Shown in pieces: positions 1-9,838 of a stretch of 27,778 bases of DNA. The DNA comes from Oribacterium sp. UBA6992. Its GTDB lineage: Bacteria > Bacillota > Clostridia > Lachnospirales > Lachnospiraceae. Every line of letters begins with the position of its first letter. Position 1 is the stretch's first letter. The notes under the pieces are model-generated. The model saw nothing but the letters and a program-made list of their open reading frames with translations, was not told where the DNA came from and ran no database searches. Where the stretch lies: NCBI GenBank assembly GCA_002449915.1, contig DJXY01000075.1:1-27778 (forward strand), written 5' to 3'. The position numbers and the translations under genes were made by a program.

Positions 1-29
1 CGCCTCTTCGGCCTCTTGAGTATTACTCC
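1..29 (-). tRNA. 5' end of a tRNA-Ser gene, cut by the window edge
   Basis: Read on the minus strand, these 29 nt follow tRNA layout. There is a 7-nt acceptor strand GGAGTAA, TA at positions 8-9, a D stem CTC/GAG enclosing the loop AAGAGGCCGAA, then G26 and the first two bases of the anticodon stem. The ACTCAAG...CGAAGAGGCG pattern is that of Firmicutes serine tRNAs, closest from memory to the GCU isoacceptor. The anticodon, long variable arm and 3' half lie outside the window, so the isoacceptor is not proven. A promoter sits about 90 bp upstream (119-147). Confidence 0.8.
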
Positions 30-118
30 ACTTCTCGTTCTTGAAAGAACTATGAATCCCTGCCAAGAGGGATAAATAAGACACCTTGAATTTATAATCA
101 AAATCAAAGTGCCTTATA

Positions 119-147
119 ATACTAACAAGTATTTATTTTTCTGTCAA
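119..147 (-). promoter_or_regulatory. Sigma-A-type promoter for the tRNA-Ser transcript
   Basis: On the minus strand, TTGACA (142-147) is followed by a 17-bp spacer and TAGTAT (119-124). Transcription would start near 112 and give a leader of about 80 nt before the tRNA 5' end at 29. The leader contains two small hairpins, GTTCTT/AAGAAC at 37-50 and TCCCT/AGGGA at 57-72. No clear terminator separates gyrA from this promoter, so read-through from the gyrase operon is possible. Confidence 0.65.
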
Positions 148-158
148 CAGGGAAATCT

Positions 159-2753
159 TTATTTTTCTGAATCCTTATCTGCGTTTGCTGCTTCTGGTGC
201 TTCCGTATCCCGGACTTCCAGATCTGATTCCTCTGTATCGTCTGATGGATCTATAGTATCAGATCCTTCTAATGATTCCGCATCCTCCGGGAGCTCCTCA
301 TCATCCTGAGAGGATTCTCTTACCTTGGCGATGGATGCCACTACCGTATCAGAGTCCGGATCGATATTCATAAACTTAACGCCGGAGGTATTGCGTCCGA
401 TGACATTGACATTATCCAGATTCATACGGATGATGGTGCCCTCAGATGTAATCAGCATAATTTCCCGGTCCTTGTCACAGAGCTTAAAACCGACAAGTCT
501 GCCGGTTTTTTCCGTGATCTTATAGCAGTGCAGACCCTTACCACCGCGCTTCTGCGGATTAAATTCATCCACGCTTGTAAGCTTGCCATAGCCCTTTTCG
601 GAAACAAGCAGGAGATTACTACCCTGAGAGAGCTTCTGCATGCCGATTACTTCATCATCTTTATCCAGCTTTATTCCGCGAACTCCCTGCGCTGACCGGC
701 CTGTTTCCCGGATATCCTTTTCATTAAAACGGATCGCCATGCCATTTTTAGTGACCAGCATAATATCCTCATCCTTATCTACGAGCTTTGCTTCAATCAG
801 CTGGTCACCATTCCGAAGTGTCATTGCGATCAGTCCGGATTTTCTGACATTCGCATACTGCGTAATTGAGGTCTTTTTAATTAATCCGTTTTTGGTCGTA
901 AGCACCAGATACTGGTCGTCGGAGTATGTATCCGAAGTAAAGGATGCATTGACCTTTTCATCCGGCTGCAGCTGCAGGAGATTAACAAGTGCCGTACCGC
1001 GTGAAGTTCTACTTGCCTCTGGTATTTCATATGCTTTAATACGGAAGCATCTGCCGGTATTGGTAAAGAACATAATATGCCGGTGATTGGTGGTCATAAA
1101 TAGATCCTCGATATTATCATCCTGGATCGTCTGCATACCTTTGATTCCCTTGCCGCCACGGTTCTGTGCCTTGAAATTTTCCGGAGACATGCGCTTGATA
1201 TATCCGAGTCTTGTCGCGGTGATCACCACATCATCATCGGAAATCAAATCCTCGTCCTCCAGATCATTGTCATATCCGAACTGGGTTCTGCGGTCATCCC
1301 CGTATTTCTCGGCAATAATATCCACCTCATCCCGGATCACACCAAGCATCTTTTTAGGATCCGCAAGCAGCTCCTGATAATACGCTATTTTTTTCTCAAG
1401 CTCATCGTATTCTGCCTTCAGCTTCTCCCGTTCGAGACCTGTCAGTGCACGGAGACGCATGTCAACAATCGCCTGCGCCTGCACATCATCAAAGCCGAAT
1501 TTCACCATGAGTGCCTGCTTGGCAGCATCCGTATTTTCAGACGCTCTGATGGTATGGACAATCTCATCGATATGGTCCACCGCAATCAGCAGCGCTTCCA
1601 GGATATGCGCGCGTTCCTGACACTTATTAAGATCATATTTTGTGCGCCTGGTAAATACATTGACCTGATGCTTAAGATACTCCTCAAGCATCTGCTTAAG
1701 ATTCAGTATCTTAGGCTCGCCGTTGACGATACAGAGCATGATTACACCAAAGGTGGTCTGCAGCTGGGTATGCTTATACAGCTGATTCAGGATCACATTG
1801 GGGTTGGCATCCTTACGAAGCTCGATATTGATTTTGGTATCAGAGCCCTTGCCAAAGGCATCGTTAATAAACGTAATGCCGTCAATCTTCTTATCCTTTA
1901 CAAGATTAGCCACATTTTCAATGACCCTGGAACGGTAGACAAGATAGGGGAGTTCCTTTACTACAATCCGGTGTTTTCCGTTTGGCATCGGCTGAATCTC
2001 GCAGACCGCCCGCATCTTGATTTTGCCGCGTCCGGTGCGATATGCCTCCTCGATCCCTTTTTTACCAAGGATAATACCGCCGGTCGGGAAGTCTGGTCCC
2101 TTGATGACCTTCATGAGATCCTCTATCGTTGTCTCCTGATCCGCAATCTTGTTATTGATAATCAGATCCACCGCCTTGATCACTTCGCGGAGGTTATGCG
2201 GGGGAATGTTGGTAGCCATGCCTACCGCGATACCCGTTGCTCCATTGACAAGGAGATTAGGGAACTTGGCAGGAAGTACGGTAGGCTCCTCATACTCGTT
2301 TGAGAAGTTTGGCATAAAGTCCACGGTGTCCTTATTGATTCCTGCCAGCATCTCTGCCGCAAGTCTGGACATCTTGGCCTCTGTATATCGCATCGCAGCA
2401 GGAGAGTCACCATCCTCTGAGCCGAAGTTTCCCTGTTTGTCTACCAGAACATTACGCATGGACCAGGGCTGACCCATATAAACCAAGGCACCATAAATTG
2501 AGGAGTCTCCGTGCGGGTGATATTTACCCATACATTCTCCTACAATGGTAGCGCATTTCTTGGTTTTTTTATCCGGCGTCACTCCTAGTGTCTGCAGTGA
2601 ATACAGTACCCGGCGCTGTACCGGCTTCAGTCCGTCACGGACATCCGGAATTGCTCTCGAGACGATTACACTCATTGCATAATCGATATAGGAGTTTTCC
2701 ATCGTCTTTTTCAGATCGACATCCTGAACCTTATCAAATACATTCGGCTCCAA
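159..2753 (-). CDS. gyrA: DNA gyrase subunit A
   Basis: Breakage-reunion subunit of the GyrA2GyrB2 type II topoisomerase, which introduces negative supercoils. The 864-residue protein has the winged-helix/tower region with catalytic Tyr123 (AAMRYTEAK) and the HPHGDS motif at 79-84. Its C-terminal beta-pinwheel carries the GyrA box QNRGGKG (530-536), the hallmark that separates GyrA from ParC. A second similar motif, QKRGGKG, lies near 734-740. An acidic Asp/Glu/Ser-rich tail fills about 816-864. The start is TTG, chosen because AAGGAGG lies 7 nt upstream and the encoded N-terminus fits the family. The gap to the gyrB stop is 18 nt, so the two are co-transcribed. Oddity: the residue equivalent to E. 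coli Asp87 is Gly88. Confidence 0.97.
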   Translation of the reverse strand: MEPNVFDKVQDVDLKKTMENSYIDYAMSVIVSRAIPDVRDGLKPVQRRVLYSLQTLGVTPDKKTKKCATIVGECMGKYHPHGDSSIYGALVYMGQPWSMRNVLVDKQGNFGSEDGDSPAAMRYTEAKMSRLAAEMLAGINKDTVDFMPNFSNEYEEPTVLPAKFPNLLVNGATGIAVGMATNIPPHNLREVIKAVDLIINNKIADQETTIEDLMKVIKGPDFPTGGIILGKKGIEEAYRTGRGKIKMRAVCEIQPMPNGKHRIVVKELPYLVYRSRVIENVANLVKDKKIDGITFINDAFGKGSDTKINIELRKDANPNVILNQLYKHTQLQTTFGVIMLCIVNGEPKILNLKQMLEEYLKHQVNVFTRRTKYDLNKCQERAHILEALLIAVDHIDEIVHTIRASENTDAAKQALMVKFGFDDVQAQAIVDMRLRALTGLEREKLKAEYDELEKKIAYYQELLADPKKMLGVIRDEVDIIAEKYGDDRRTQFGYDNDLEDEDLISDDDVVITATRLGYIKRMSPENFKAQNRGGKGIKGMQTIQDDNIEDLFMTTNHRHIMFFTNTGRCFRIKAYEIPEASRTSRGTALVNLLQLQPDEKVNASFTSDTYSDDQYLVLTTKNGLIKKTSITQYANVRKSGLIAMTLRNGDQLIEAKLVDKDEDIMLVTKNGMAIRFNEKDIRETGRSAQGVRGIKLDKDDEVIGMQKLSQGSNLLLVSEKGYGKLTSVDEFNPQKRGGKGLHCYKITEKTGRLVGFKLCDKDREIMLITSEGTIIRMNLDNVNVIGRNTSGVKFMNIDPDSDTVVASIAKVRESSQDDEELPEDAESLEGSDTIDPSDDTEESDLEVRDTEAPEAANADKDSEK

Positions 2754-2771
2754 TATTAGCCTCCTTTATGT

Positions 2772-5842
<3,071 letters not shown>

Positions 5843-5858
5843 GCCTGATCAAGCAGAT

Positions 5859-6980
5859 TTATACTGCATCTGCATTAAAGTTTACCGGCAGAATCATGTA
5901 TGTATACGTTTCCTTATCGTCCCGGATAAAGCATGGAGATCTCGGAATCGACATATAGATGGACACCTCCTCATCCTCAATGGAACGAAGCGCATCTACC
6001 AGAAATCTCGGATTGAATCCGATCATGAGATCATTGCCAGTTTTGTTAATTGCGACCTCTGCATCCATGGTACCGAGGTCCGTGTTAATTTTAAGTCCAA
6101 GAACATTATCCTCGATTTTTAATACAAGCGGCTGCTTATCATTATCCCGTACAAAAATCGTGGATCTCTCGATGCAGTCCAGAAGCTTCCTACGGTTTAC
6201 CTGGATCTTGGTCTCGTAATCCTCCGAGAGCATCTGCGCCACATGGAAGTATTCGCCATCGATAAGACGCGTTACAACCACCGTATTATTGAACTCAAAC
6301 ATTATATGATTACTGGAGAAGGAGAGTACCACCTCATCGTACACGCCTCCGGTCAGAATCTTGGAAATTTCACTCAGTGCCTTCCCCGGTACAATTGCCT
6401 TGGCATCCGGATACTTGTCATTTAACTTGGTTCTGCGGATCGAGATCCGGTGACCATCAAGAGAAGTTACGGTAAAATTATCTTCTTTTACCTCAAAAAG
6501 CTCTCCTGTCATTTTTTTATTGGAGTCATTGAGAGCAATCGAAAAAATGGTCTGGTTGATTACATTTTTCAGTGTGAACTGAGAGAGTGAGATTGACTGG
6601 TTCCGGTCAATTTTAGGCAGAACCGTAAATTCATTTCCGTCTCTGCCGGCAATTTTAAAAATAGAATTTTCACAGCTGATTATGGCATTATTGCGTTCAT
6701 CTGTTTCAATCGTAACTTCAATATCATTATCCTGCGGTAATCTGCGGATAATTTCAGAAAAGAGTTTTGCCTCCAGCGCTACTTTACCCGGTACTAAAAT
6801 ATTGCCCTCGCACTCGGTCTCGATGCCAAATTCCGTATCGTTTGCCATCAGCTCAATCTTTCCATTGGATGCATCCAGCAGAATACATTCCAAAATGGAC
6901 ATGGTTGTTTTTGATGGTACAGCTTTGGATACAATATTGATACTCTCGATGAGATCATTTTTTTTGAACTGTAGTTTCAT
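5859..6980 (-). CDS. dnaN: DNA polymerase III sliding clamp (beta subunit)
   Basis: Ring-forming processivity clamp that tethers the replicative polymerase and binds partner clamp motifs. At 373 residues it fits the three-domain family. The N-terminal segment MKLQFKKNDLIESINIVSKAV and the central TSLDGHRISIRR are recognisable. The C-terminus YMILPVNFNADAV carries the usual M/L-L-P segment with a slightly extended end. The ATG start has AAAGG 7 nt upstream. It lies 155 bp downstream of dnaA across a probable origin-unwinding element, and is followed closely by recF. Confidence 0.97.
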   Translation of the reverse strand: MKLQFKKNDLIESINIVSKAVPSKTTMSILECILLDASNGKIELMANDTEFGIETECEGNILVPGKVALEAKLFSEIIRRLPQDNDIEVTIETDERNNAIISCENSIFKIAGRDGNEFTVLPKIDRNQSISLSQFTLKNVINQTIFSIALNDSNKKMTGELFEVKEDNFTVTSLDGHRISIRRTKLNDKYPDAKAIVPGKALSEISKILTGGVYDEVVLSFSSNHIMFEFNNTVVVTRLIDGEYFHVAQMLSEDYETKIQVNRRKLLDCIERSTIFVRDNDKQPLVLKIEDNVLGLKINTDLGTMDAEVAINKTGNDLMIGFNPRFLVDALRSIEDEEVSIYMSIPRSPCFIRDDKETYTYMILPVNFNADAV

Positions 6981-6984
6981 GGAC

Positions 6985-7050
6985 TGCCTTTCTTTATTTT
7001 TGATTCTTTTTTCTTAGTAGTGTCAGTAGGGGCTGTGAAAATGTGGAAAA
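6985..7050 (-). other. Probable origin unwinding element (DnaA box, GC cluster, DnaA-trio-like repeats, AT-rich tract)
   Basis: In the dnaA-dnaN gap the plus strand shows TGTGGAAAA at 7042-7050 (one mismatch to the DnaA box TGTGGATAA) and an adjoining weaker box TGTGAAAAT at 7034-7042. GGGG follows at 7029-7032. Read 3'-5' from there, the same strand gives triplets GAT, GAC, TGT, GAT, GAT (7029 down to 7015), then an AT-rich tract at 6985-7014. This is the arrangement described for the B. subtilis basal unwinding system (boxes, GC cluster, DnaA-trio, AT-rich DUE) in the same intergenic location and orientation. Opening activity is inferred. Confidence 0.6.
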
Positions 7051-7135
7051 GTCAAAAAAGTGGCTCTGGCACTGGATTTTCACCCCCTGAGGGCTATGTT
7101 GAAACGCTGTTGAATACTATGTCAGAATTGTGTAA

Positions 7136-8506
7136 TCACGGAGAGATCTTTTTTTTCAGCGTATCAATTGTGGATTGTAATTGTTCGTTTGTGCGTAATT
7201 CTGTGGATATCTTTTCATGTCCATGCATAATTGTAGTATGGTCACGACCTCCAAGTAATTCGCCGACGGTTTTAAGTGGAGCATCGGTCATTTCACGGCA
7301 AAGATACATGGCAATCTGCCGTGGGAAGACAATCTCCTTGTTTTTTTTCTGTGAAGCCAGGTCGATGTTGGTGAGACCGAAGTGCTCTGCGACCGTCGAA
7401 ATGATCAGCTGCGGTGTAACCTCCTTTGGTCCCTCCGGAGTGATATGGTCACGGAGCAGATTTTCCGCCATCTCCAGTGTGACCTGCTTTTTTTCCAGCC
7501 GGGACATCGCTACAATTTTAGTAAGCGCACCCTCCAGCTCCCGGACATTGGACTTGATGTTGGTTGCAATGTATTTTATCACTTCATTGTCAATATTCAG
7601 TCCGTCGATTTCTTCTTTTTTTCTGAGAATCGCCATCCGGGTTTCATAGTCCGGCATCTGAATGTCAACGATCAGTCCTACTTCAAATCGGGAACGAAGT
7701 CTGTCTTCCAGGTTGTCGATGTCTCTGGGAGGTTTATCAGATGCAATGACAATCTGCTTTTTGTTTTCATAAAGAGTATTAAAGGTATGGAAAAATTCCT
7801 CCTGCGTACCTTCCTTACCTATAATAAACTGAATATCATCAATTAGGAGTACATCCAGCTCCCGGTACTTCTCACGAAATTCCGCAGGAGAGAGGTTGTT
7901 TTTATTACGGATCGAATCGACGAACTCATTAATAAAGGTCTCGGAGGTTACATAGCGGATTTTGGCGTCCGGGTTATTTCTTAATATAAAATGGGCAATG
8001 GAATGCATCAAATGTGTTTTTCCAAGTCCCGCACCTCCATAAATATACAGCGGGTTATAGATCTCTCCCGGGGACTCGGCAACAGCGAGTGAAGCTGCAT
8101 GCGCCAGATTGTTGGAGGAGCCGACCACAAAGGTATCAAAGGTATACTTTGGGTTAAGGTTTGCTTCCATTAATGTCTGAGTGAAATCCTTAGGCTGGTT
8201 GGATGCGCTTCCTCCGGATGTTTTCTTTTTAAGCTCCAATGCATCCTTTTCCACCATGAAACGGATCCCGACCGGAACATTGGTGGCTTCCTCTACTGCG
8301 ACTTTCATAAAAATCGCATATTTTTTCTGCAGATATTTAATATAGCCTTCCTCCGGAACAATGATGATCAGTTCCCCATTGATGAGGTCAAACAGTTTCA
8401 GAGGCTCCAGCCAGGTATGGAAGGAGATCGGCATAATGTCGTTGTCTTCCTTCATGGTATTGAGGATCACGGTCCAGTTATTTTTTATCGTCTCAAAGTC
8501 TGTCAT
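7136..8506 (-). CDS. dnaA: Chromosomal replication initiator protein DnaA
   Basis: AAA+ ATPase that binds DnaA boxes and opens the origin. The 456 residues show domain I (about 1-80), a short linker and the AAA+ domain with Walker A GGAGLGKT (157-164) and Walker B VLLIDD (219-224). The arginine-finger region EDRLRSRFEVG lies near 267-277. Domain IV ends in the DnaA-box recognition motif GGRDHTTIMHGHEKI (419-433). The ATG start has GGAG 6 nt upstream. DnaA boxes lie both upstream (oriC, 8590-8785) and downstream (7034-7050), so autoregulation is likely. Confidence 0.98.
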   Translation of the reverse strand: MTDFETIKNNWTVILNTMKEDNDIMPISFHTWLEPLKLFDLINGELIIIVPEEGYIKYLQKKYAIFMKVAVEEATNVPVGIRFMVEKDALELKKKTSGGSASNQPKDFTQTLMEANLNPKYTFDTFVVGSSNNLAHAASLAVAESPGEIYNPLYIYGGAGLGKTHLMHSIAHFILRNNPDAKIRYVTSETFINEFVDSIRNKNNLSPAEFREKYRELDVLLIDDIQFIIGKEGTQEEFFHTFNTLYENKKQIVIASDKPPRDIDNLEDRLRSRFEVGLIVDIQMPDYETRMAILRKKEEIDGLNIDNEVIKYIATNIKSNVRELEGALTKIVAMSRLEKKQVTLEMAENLLRDHITPEGPKEVTPQLIISTVAEHFGLTNIDLASQKKNKEIVFPRQIAMYLCREMTDAPLKTVGELLGGRDHTTIMHGHEKISTELRTNEQLQSTIDTLKKKISP

Positions 8507-8596
8507 TGTTGCTCCAAATCACGCAGAGTTGACCTCTGGATTTTTTCCGAAAAAATATAAACCCAGCTAGTCTGCCCCAAGTTTATAACTGTAGAT

Positions 8597-8625
8597 ATTT
8601 TACTCTATGGTGGATAGAATAGCAA
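8597..8625 (-). promoter_or_regulatory. Probable dnaA promoter
   Basis: On the minus strand, TTGCTA (8620-8625) and TAAAAT (8597-8602) are separated by 17 bp. A weak DnaA-box-like sequence (8609-8617) lies inside the spacer and a perfect box (8632-8640) lies just upstream, a layout that would let DnaA repress its own gene. The leader to the dnaA ATG is about 85 nt. Confidence 0.5.
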
Positions 8626-8631
8626 GTGGAA

Positions 8632-8640
8632 TGTGGATAA
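8632..8640 (-). promoter_or_regulatory. DnaA box, perfect consensus
   Basis: TGTGGATAA on the plus strand, which is TTATCCACA on the minus strand, identical to the bacterial DnaA-box consensus. It lies 7 bp upstream of the proposed dnaA -35 hexamer. Confidence 0.85.
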
Positions 8641-8712
8641 GTGGATCTGTGAACACCTGTTTCTCACTTTAAATGGCGCAAAATCGGGAAATTTCAAAAA
8701 TCAGATATACAC

Positions 8713-8732
8713 TTATCCACATTTTATGCACA
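8713..8732 (+). promoter_or_regulatory. Tandem DnaA boxes
   Basis: A perfect TTATCCACA (8713-8721) is followed after 2 bp by TTATGCACA (8724-8732, one mismatch) in the same orientation. Such close tandem spacing suits cooperative DnaA loading. An opposing weaker box TGTGGATTC begins at 8736. Confidence 0.8.
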
Positions 8733-8762
8733 AAATGTGGATTCTTTTTTATACTGTGGAAA

Positions 8763-8771
8763 TGTGTATAA
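8763..8771 (-). promoter_or_regulatory. DnaA box, one mismatch
   Basis: TGTGTATAA, which is TTATACACA on the minus strand, a common functional variant in Firmicutes origins. A weaker repeat AGTGTATAA follows at 8775-8783. Both lie in the AT-rich part next to the rpmH promoter. Confidence 0.7.
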
Positions 8772-8790
8772 AAAAGTGTATAAAATTCTG

Positions 8791-8819
8791 TTGACGCACA
8801 CAGGTTCATTCTATATAAT
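8791..8819 (+). promoter_or_regulatory. rpmH promoter
   Basis: TTGACG (8791-8796), a 17-bp spacer and a perfect TATAAT (8814-8819). Transcription would begin near 8826, leaving a leader of about 98 nt before rpmH. The promoter abuts the DnaA-box cluster, so initiator binding could influence it. Confidence 0.8.
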
Positions 8820-8854
8820 ATGAACGATGTTTACCCAAAATTAGGAATTTATTC

Positions 8855-8886
8855 GGGACTTTTGAGATGAAAGTCGAATAGAGTCC
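8855..8886 (+). promoter_or_regulatory. Mutually exclusive hairpins in the rpmH leader
   Basis: GACTTT (8857-8862) can pair with AAAGTC (8870-8875) across a 7-nt loop. Alternatively GGACT (8856-8860) can pair with AGTCC (8882-8886). The left arms overlap, so only one can form at a time. The structures lie about 40-70 nt before the rpmH start. Whether they regulate anything is unknown. Confidence 0.35.
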
Positions 8887-8923
8887 TGAAAAACATAATG
8901 ATTGAAAAGGGAGGTGTCAGTAT

Positions 8924-9067
8924 ATGCATAAGGGAAAAATGACTTACCAGCCTAAGACCAGACAGAGATCCAAGGTTCATGGATTCAGAGCCAGAATGGC
9001 AACTGCAGGCGGAAGAAAAGTACTGGCTGCTAGAAGAGCAAAAGGTAGAGCTTCATTAACTGTTTAA
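8924..9067 (+). CDS. rpmH: 50S ribosomal protein L34
   Basis: Small, very basic large-subunit protein. The 47 codons give the L34 core [19 protein letters not shown] followed by [14 protein letters not shown], which is unmistakable. The ATG at 8924 has AGGGAGG 9 nt upstream. It gives a five-residue N-terminal extension (MHKGK) relative to the family's usual start close to the TYQP motif. The in-frame ATG at 8939, preceded by AAGGG, would give MTYQP and is a possible alternative. It stands first on the rightward side of oriC, followed by a hairpin and rnpA. Confidence 0.97.
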   Translation: MHKGKMTYQPKTRQRSKVHGFRARMATAGGRKVLAARRAKGRASLTV

Positions 9068-9083
9068 TGGAGGCAAGGATAGA

Positions 9084-9111
9084 AAAGACCGCTTTTTTTA
9101 AAGCGGTCTTT
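9084..9111 (+). terminator. Strong hairpin between rpmH and rnpA
   Basis: AAAGACCGCTTT (9084-9095), loop TTTT, and its perfect complement AAAGCGGTCTTT (9100-9111). The tail CTTCGTC is poor in T, so this may be a partial terminator or an mRNA processing/stability element that lets L34 be made in excess over RnpA. Confidence 0.6.
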
Positions 9112-9137
9112 CTTCGTCTAAGGATGAAAGAGGCCAT

Positions 9138-9482
9138 ATGAAACGTTTTCCATCAGTAAAAAAGAATACGGATTTTCAGAAGGCTTATCAGCAGGGCGTA
9201 TCTGCTGCAAACGCAGAGCTTGTCATGTATGTACGGAAAAACGGTCTTGATTACAGTCGCATTGGTATTTCCTGTTCAAAAAAAATCGGAAATTCCGTCG
9301 TGCGTCATACTATGGCGAGGAAATTAAGAGAAATTTTCAGGACAAATATTCAGTGTATTGAACGTGGGGTAGACATCATTCTCGTAGTTCGTAAAAAAGC
9401 GAGCTGCTCAACTTATCAGCAGATTGAGAAAGCATATCTCAATCTATGTAACAGGCATCATATAGTAGTAGATTTGAAGTGA
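9138..9482 (+). CDS. rnpA: Ribonuclease P protein component
   Basis: Protein cofactor of RNase P, which removes 5' leaders from pre-tRNAs. The 114-residue basic protein begins MKRFPSVKKNTDFQ as in the family and contains SCSKKIGNSVVRHTMARKLREIFR, the RNA-binding helix region. The usual RNR signature (for example RNRIKR in B. subtilis) reads RHTMAR here. ATG start with GAAAGAGG upstream. Its position between rpmH and yidD is the standard Firmicutes order. Confidence 0.95.
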   Translation: MKRFPSVKKNTDFQKAYQQGVSAANAELVMYVRKNGLDYSRIGISCSKKIGNSVVRHTMARKLREIFRTNIQCIERGVDIILVVRKKASCSTYQQIEKAYLNLCNRHHIVVDLK

Positions 9483-9514
9483 CGGAAAAGTACCGGATTA
9501 CTGTATTTTGATCT

Positions 9515-9543
9515 TTTACAGGATTACATGCAGTCTATATAAA
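9515..9543 (+). promoter_or_regulatory. Possible promoter for yidD-yidC-jag
   Basis: TTTACA (9515-9520), a 17-bp spacer and TATAAA (9538-9543) in the 128-bp gap between rnpA and yidD. The gap also holds a 9-bp inverted repeat, CGGAAAAGT (9483-9491) with ACTTTTCCG (9580-9588), and a small CTGTA/TACAG hairpin (9501-9521). The promoter is inferred from hexamer matches only. Confidence 0.45.
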
Positions 9544-9610
9544 TAAGAAGAAACTCGGTTCATGGAGTTTTAAAATTACACTTTTCCGATGCTGCATAGA
9601 AGGAGGACAG

Positions 9611-9823
9611 ATGATCGCAAAGCTGGAAATTCTGATGATTCGATTTTATCAGAAATTTATCTCTCCCAATATGTCCAGTCACTGTAAATATACACCTACT
9701 TGCTCTCAATACGCCGTTGAGGCAATTCAAAAGTATGGCTGTATCAAAGGTTCATTGTTAGCAGCGTGGCGGATTTTAAGATGTAATCCATGCTCTAAAG
9801 GCGGTTATGATCCTGTTCCATAA
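9611..9823 (+). CDS. yidD: Membrane protein insertion efficiency factor YidD
   Basis: Small membrane-associated protein that assists YidC-dependent insertion. The 70 residues carry the family core: FYQKFISPN, then CKYTPTCSQYAVEAI with its paired cysteines, then KGSLLAAWRILRCNPCSKGGYDPVP. ATG start with GAAGGAGG 5 nt upstream. It is followed after 15 nt by yidC, so the two are co-expressed. Confidence 0.95.
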   Translation: MIAKLEILMIRFYQKFISPNMSSHCKYTPTCSQYAVEAIQKYGCIKGSLLAAWRILRCNPCSKGGYDPVP

Positions 9824-9838
9824 AAGCGGAGGTCTATT

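Larger units (their letters stand above)
8507..8790. other. Replication origin oriC, DnaA-box cluster between dnaA and rpmH
   Basis: This gene-free region separates the leftward dnaA arm from the rightward rpmH arm. It carries perfect DnaA boxes at 8632-8640 (TGTGGATAA) and 8713-8721 (TTATCCACA). One-mismatch boxes lie at 8724-8732 (TTATGCACA) and 8763-8771 (TGTGTATAA). Weaker matches lie at 8609-8617, 8736-8744, 8755-8763 and 8775-8783. The stretch 8741-8790 is AT-rich. Gene strand bias switches here, as expected at a bidirectional origin. Confidence 0.9.

Noticed and set aside
109..309. Plus-strand open frame with a Ser-rich product at the left edge
   Set aside because: It is the antisense shadow of the acidic GyrA C-terminal tail and the tRNA leader; no ribosome binding site or family features.
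1554..2303. 249-codon plus-strand frame opposite gyrA
   Set aside because: Lies entirely antisense to a clear gyrA gene, with no SD and no recognisable domain.
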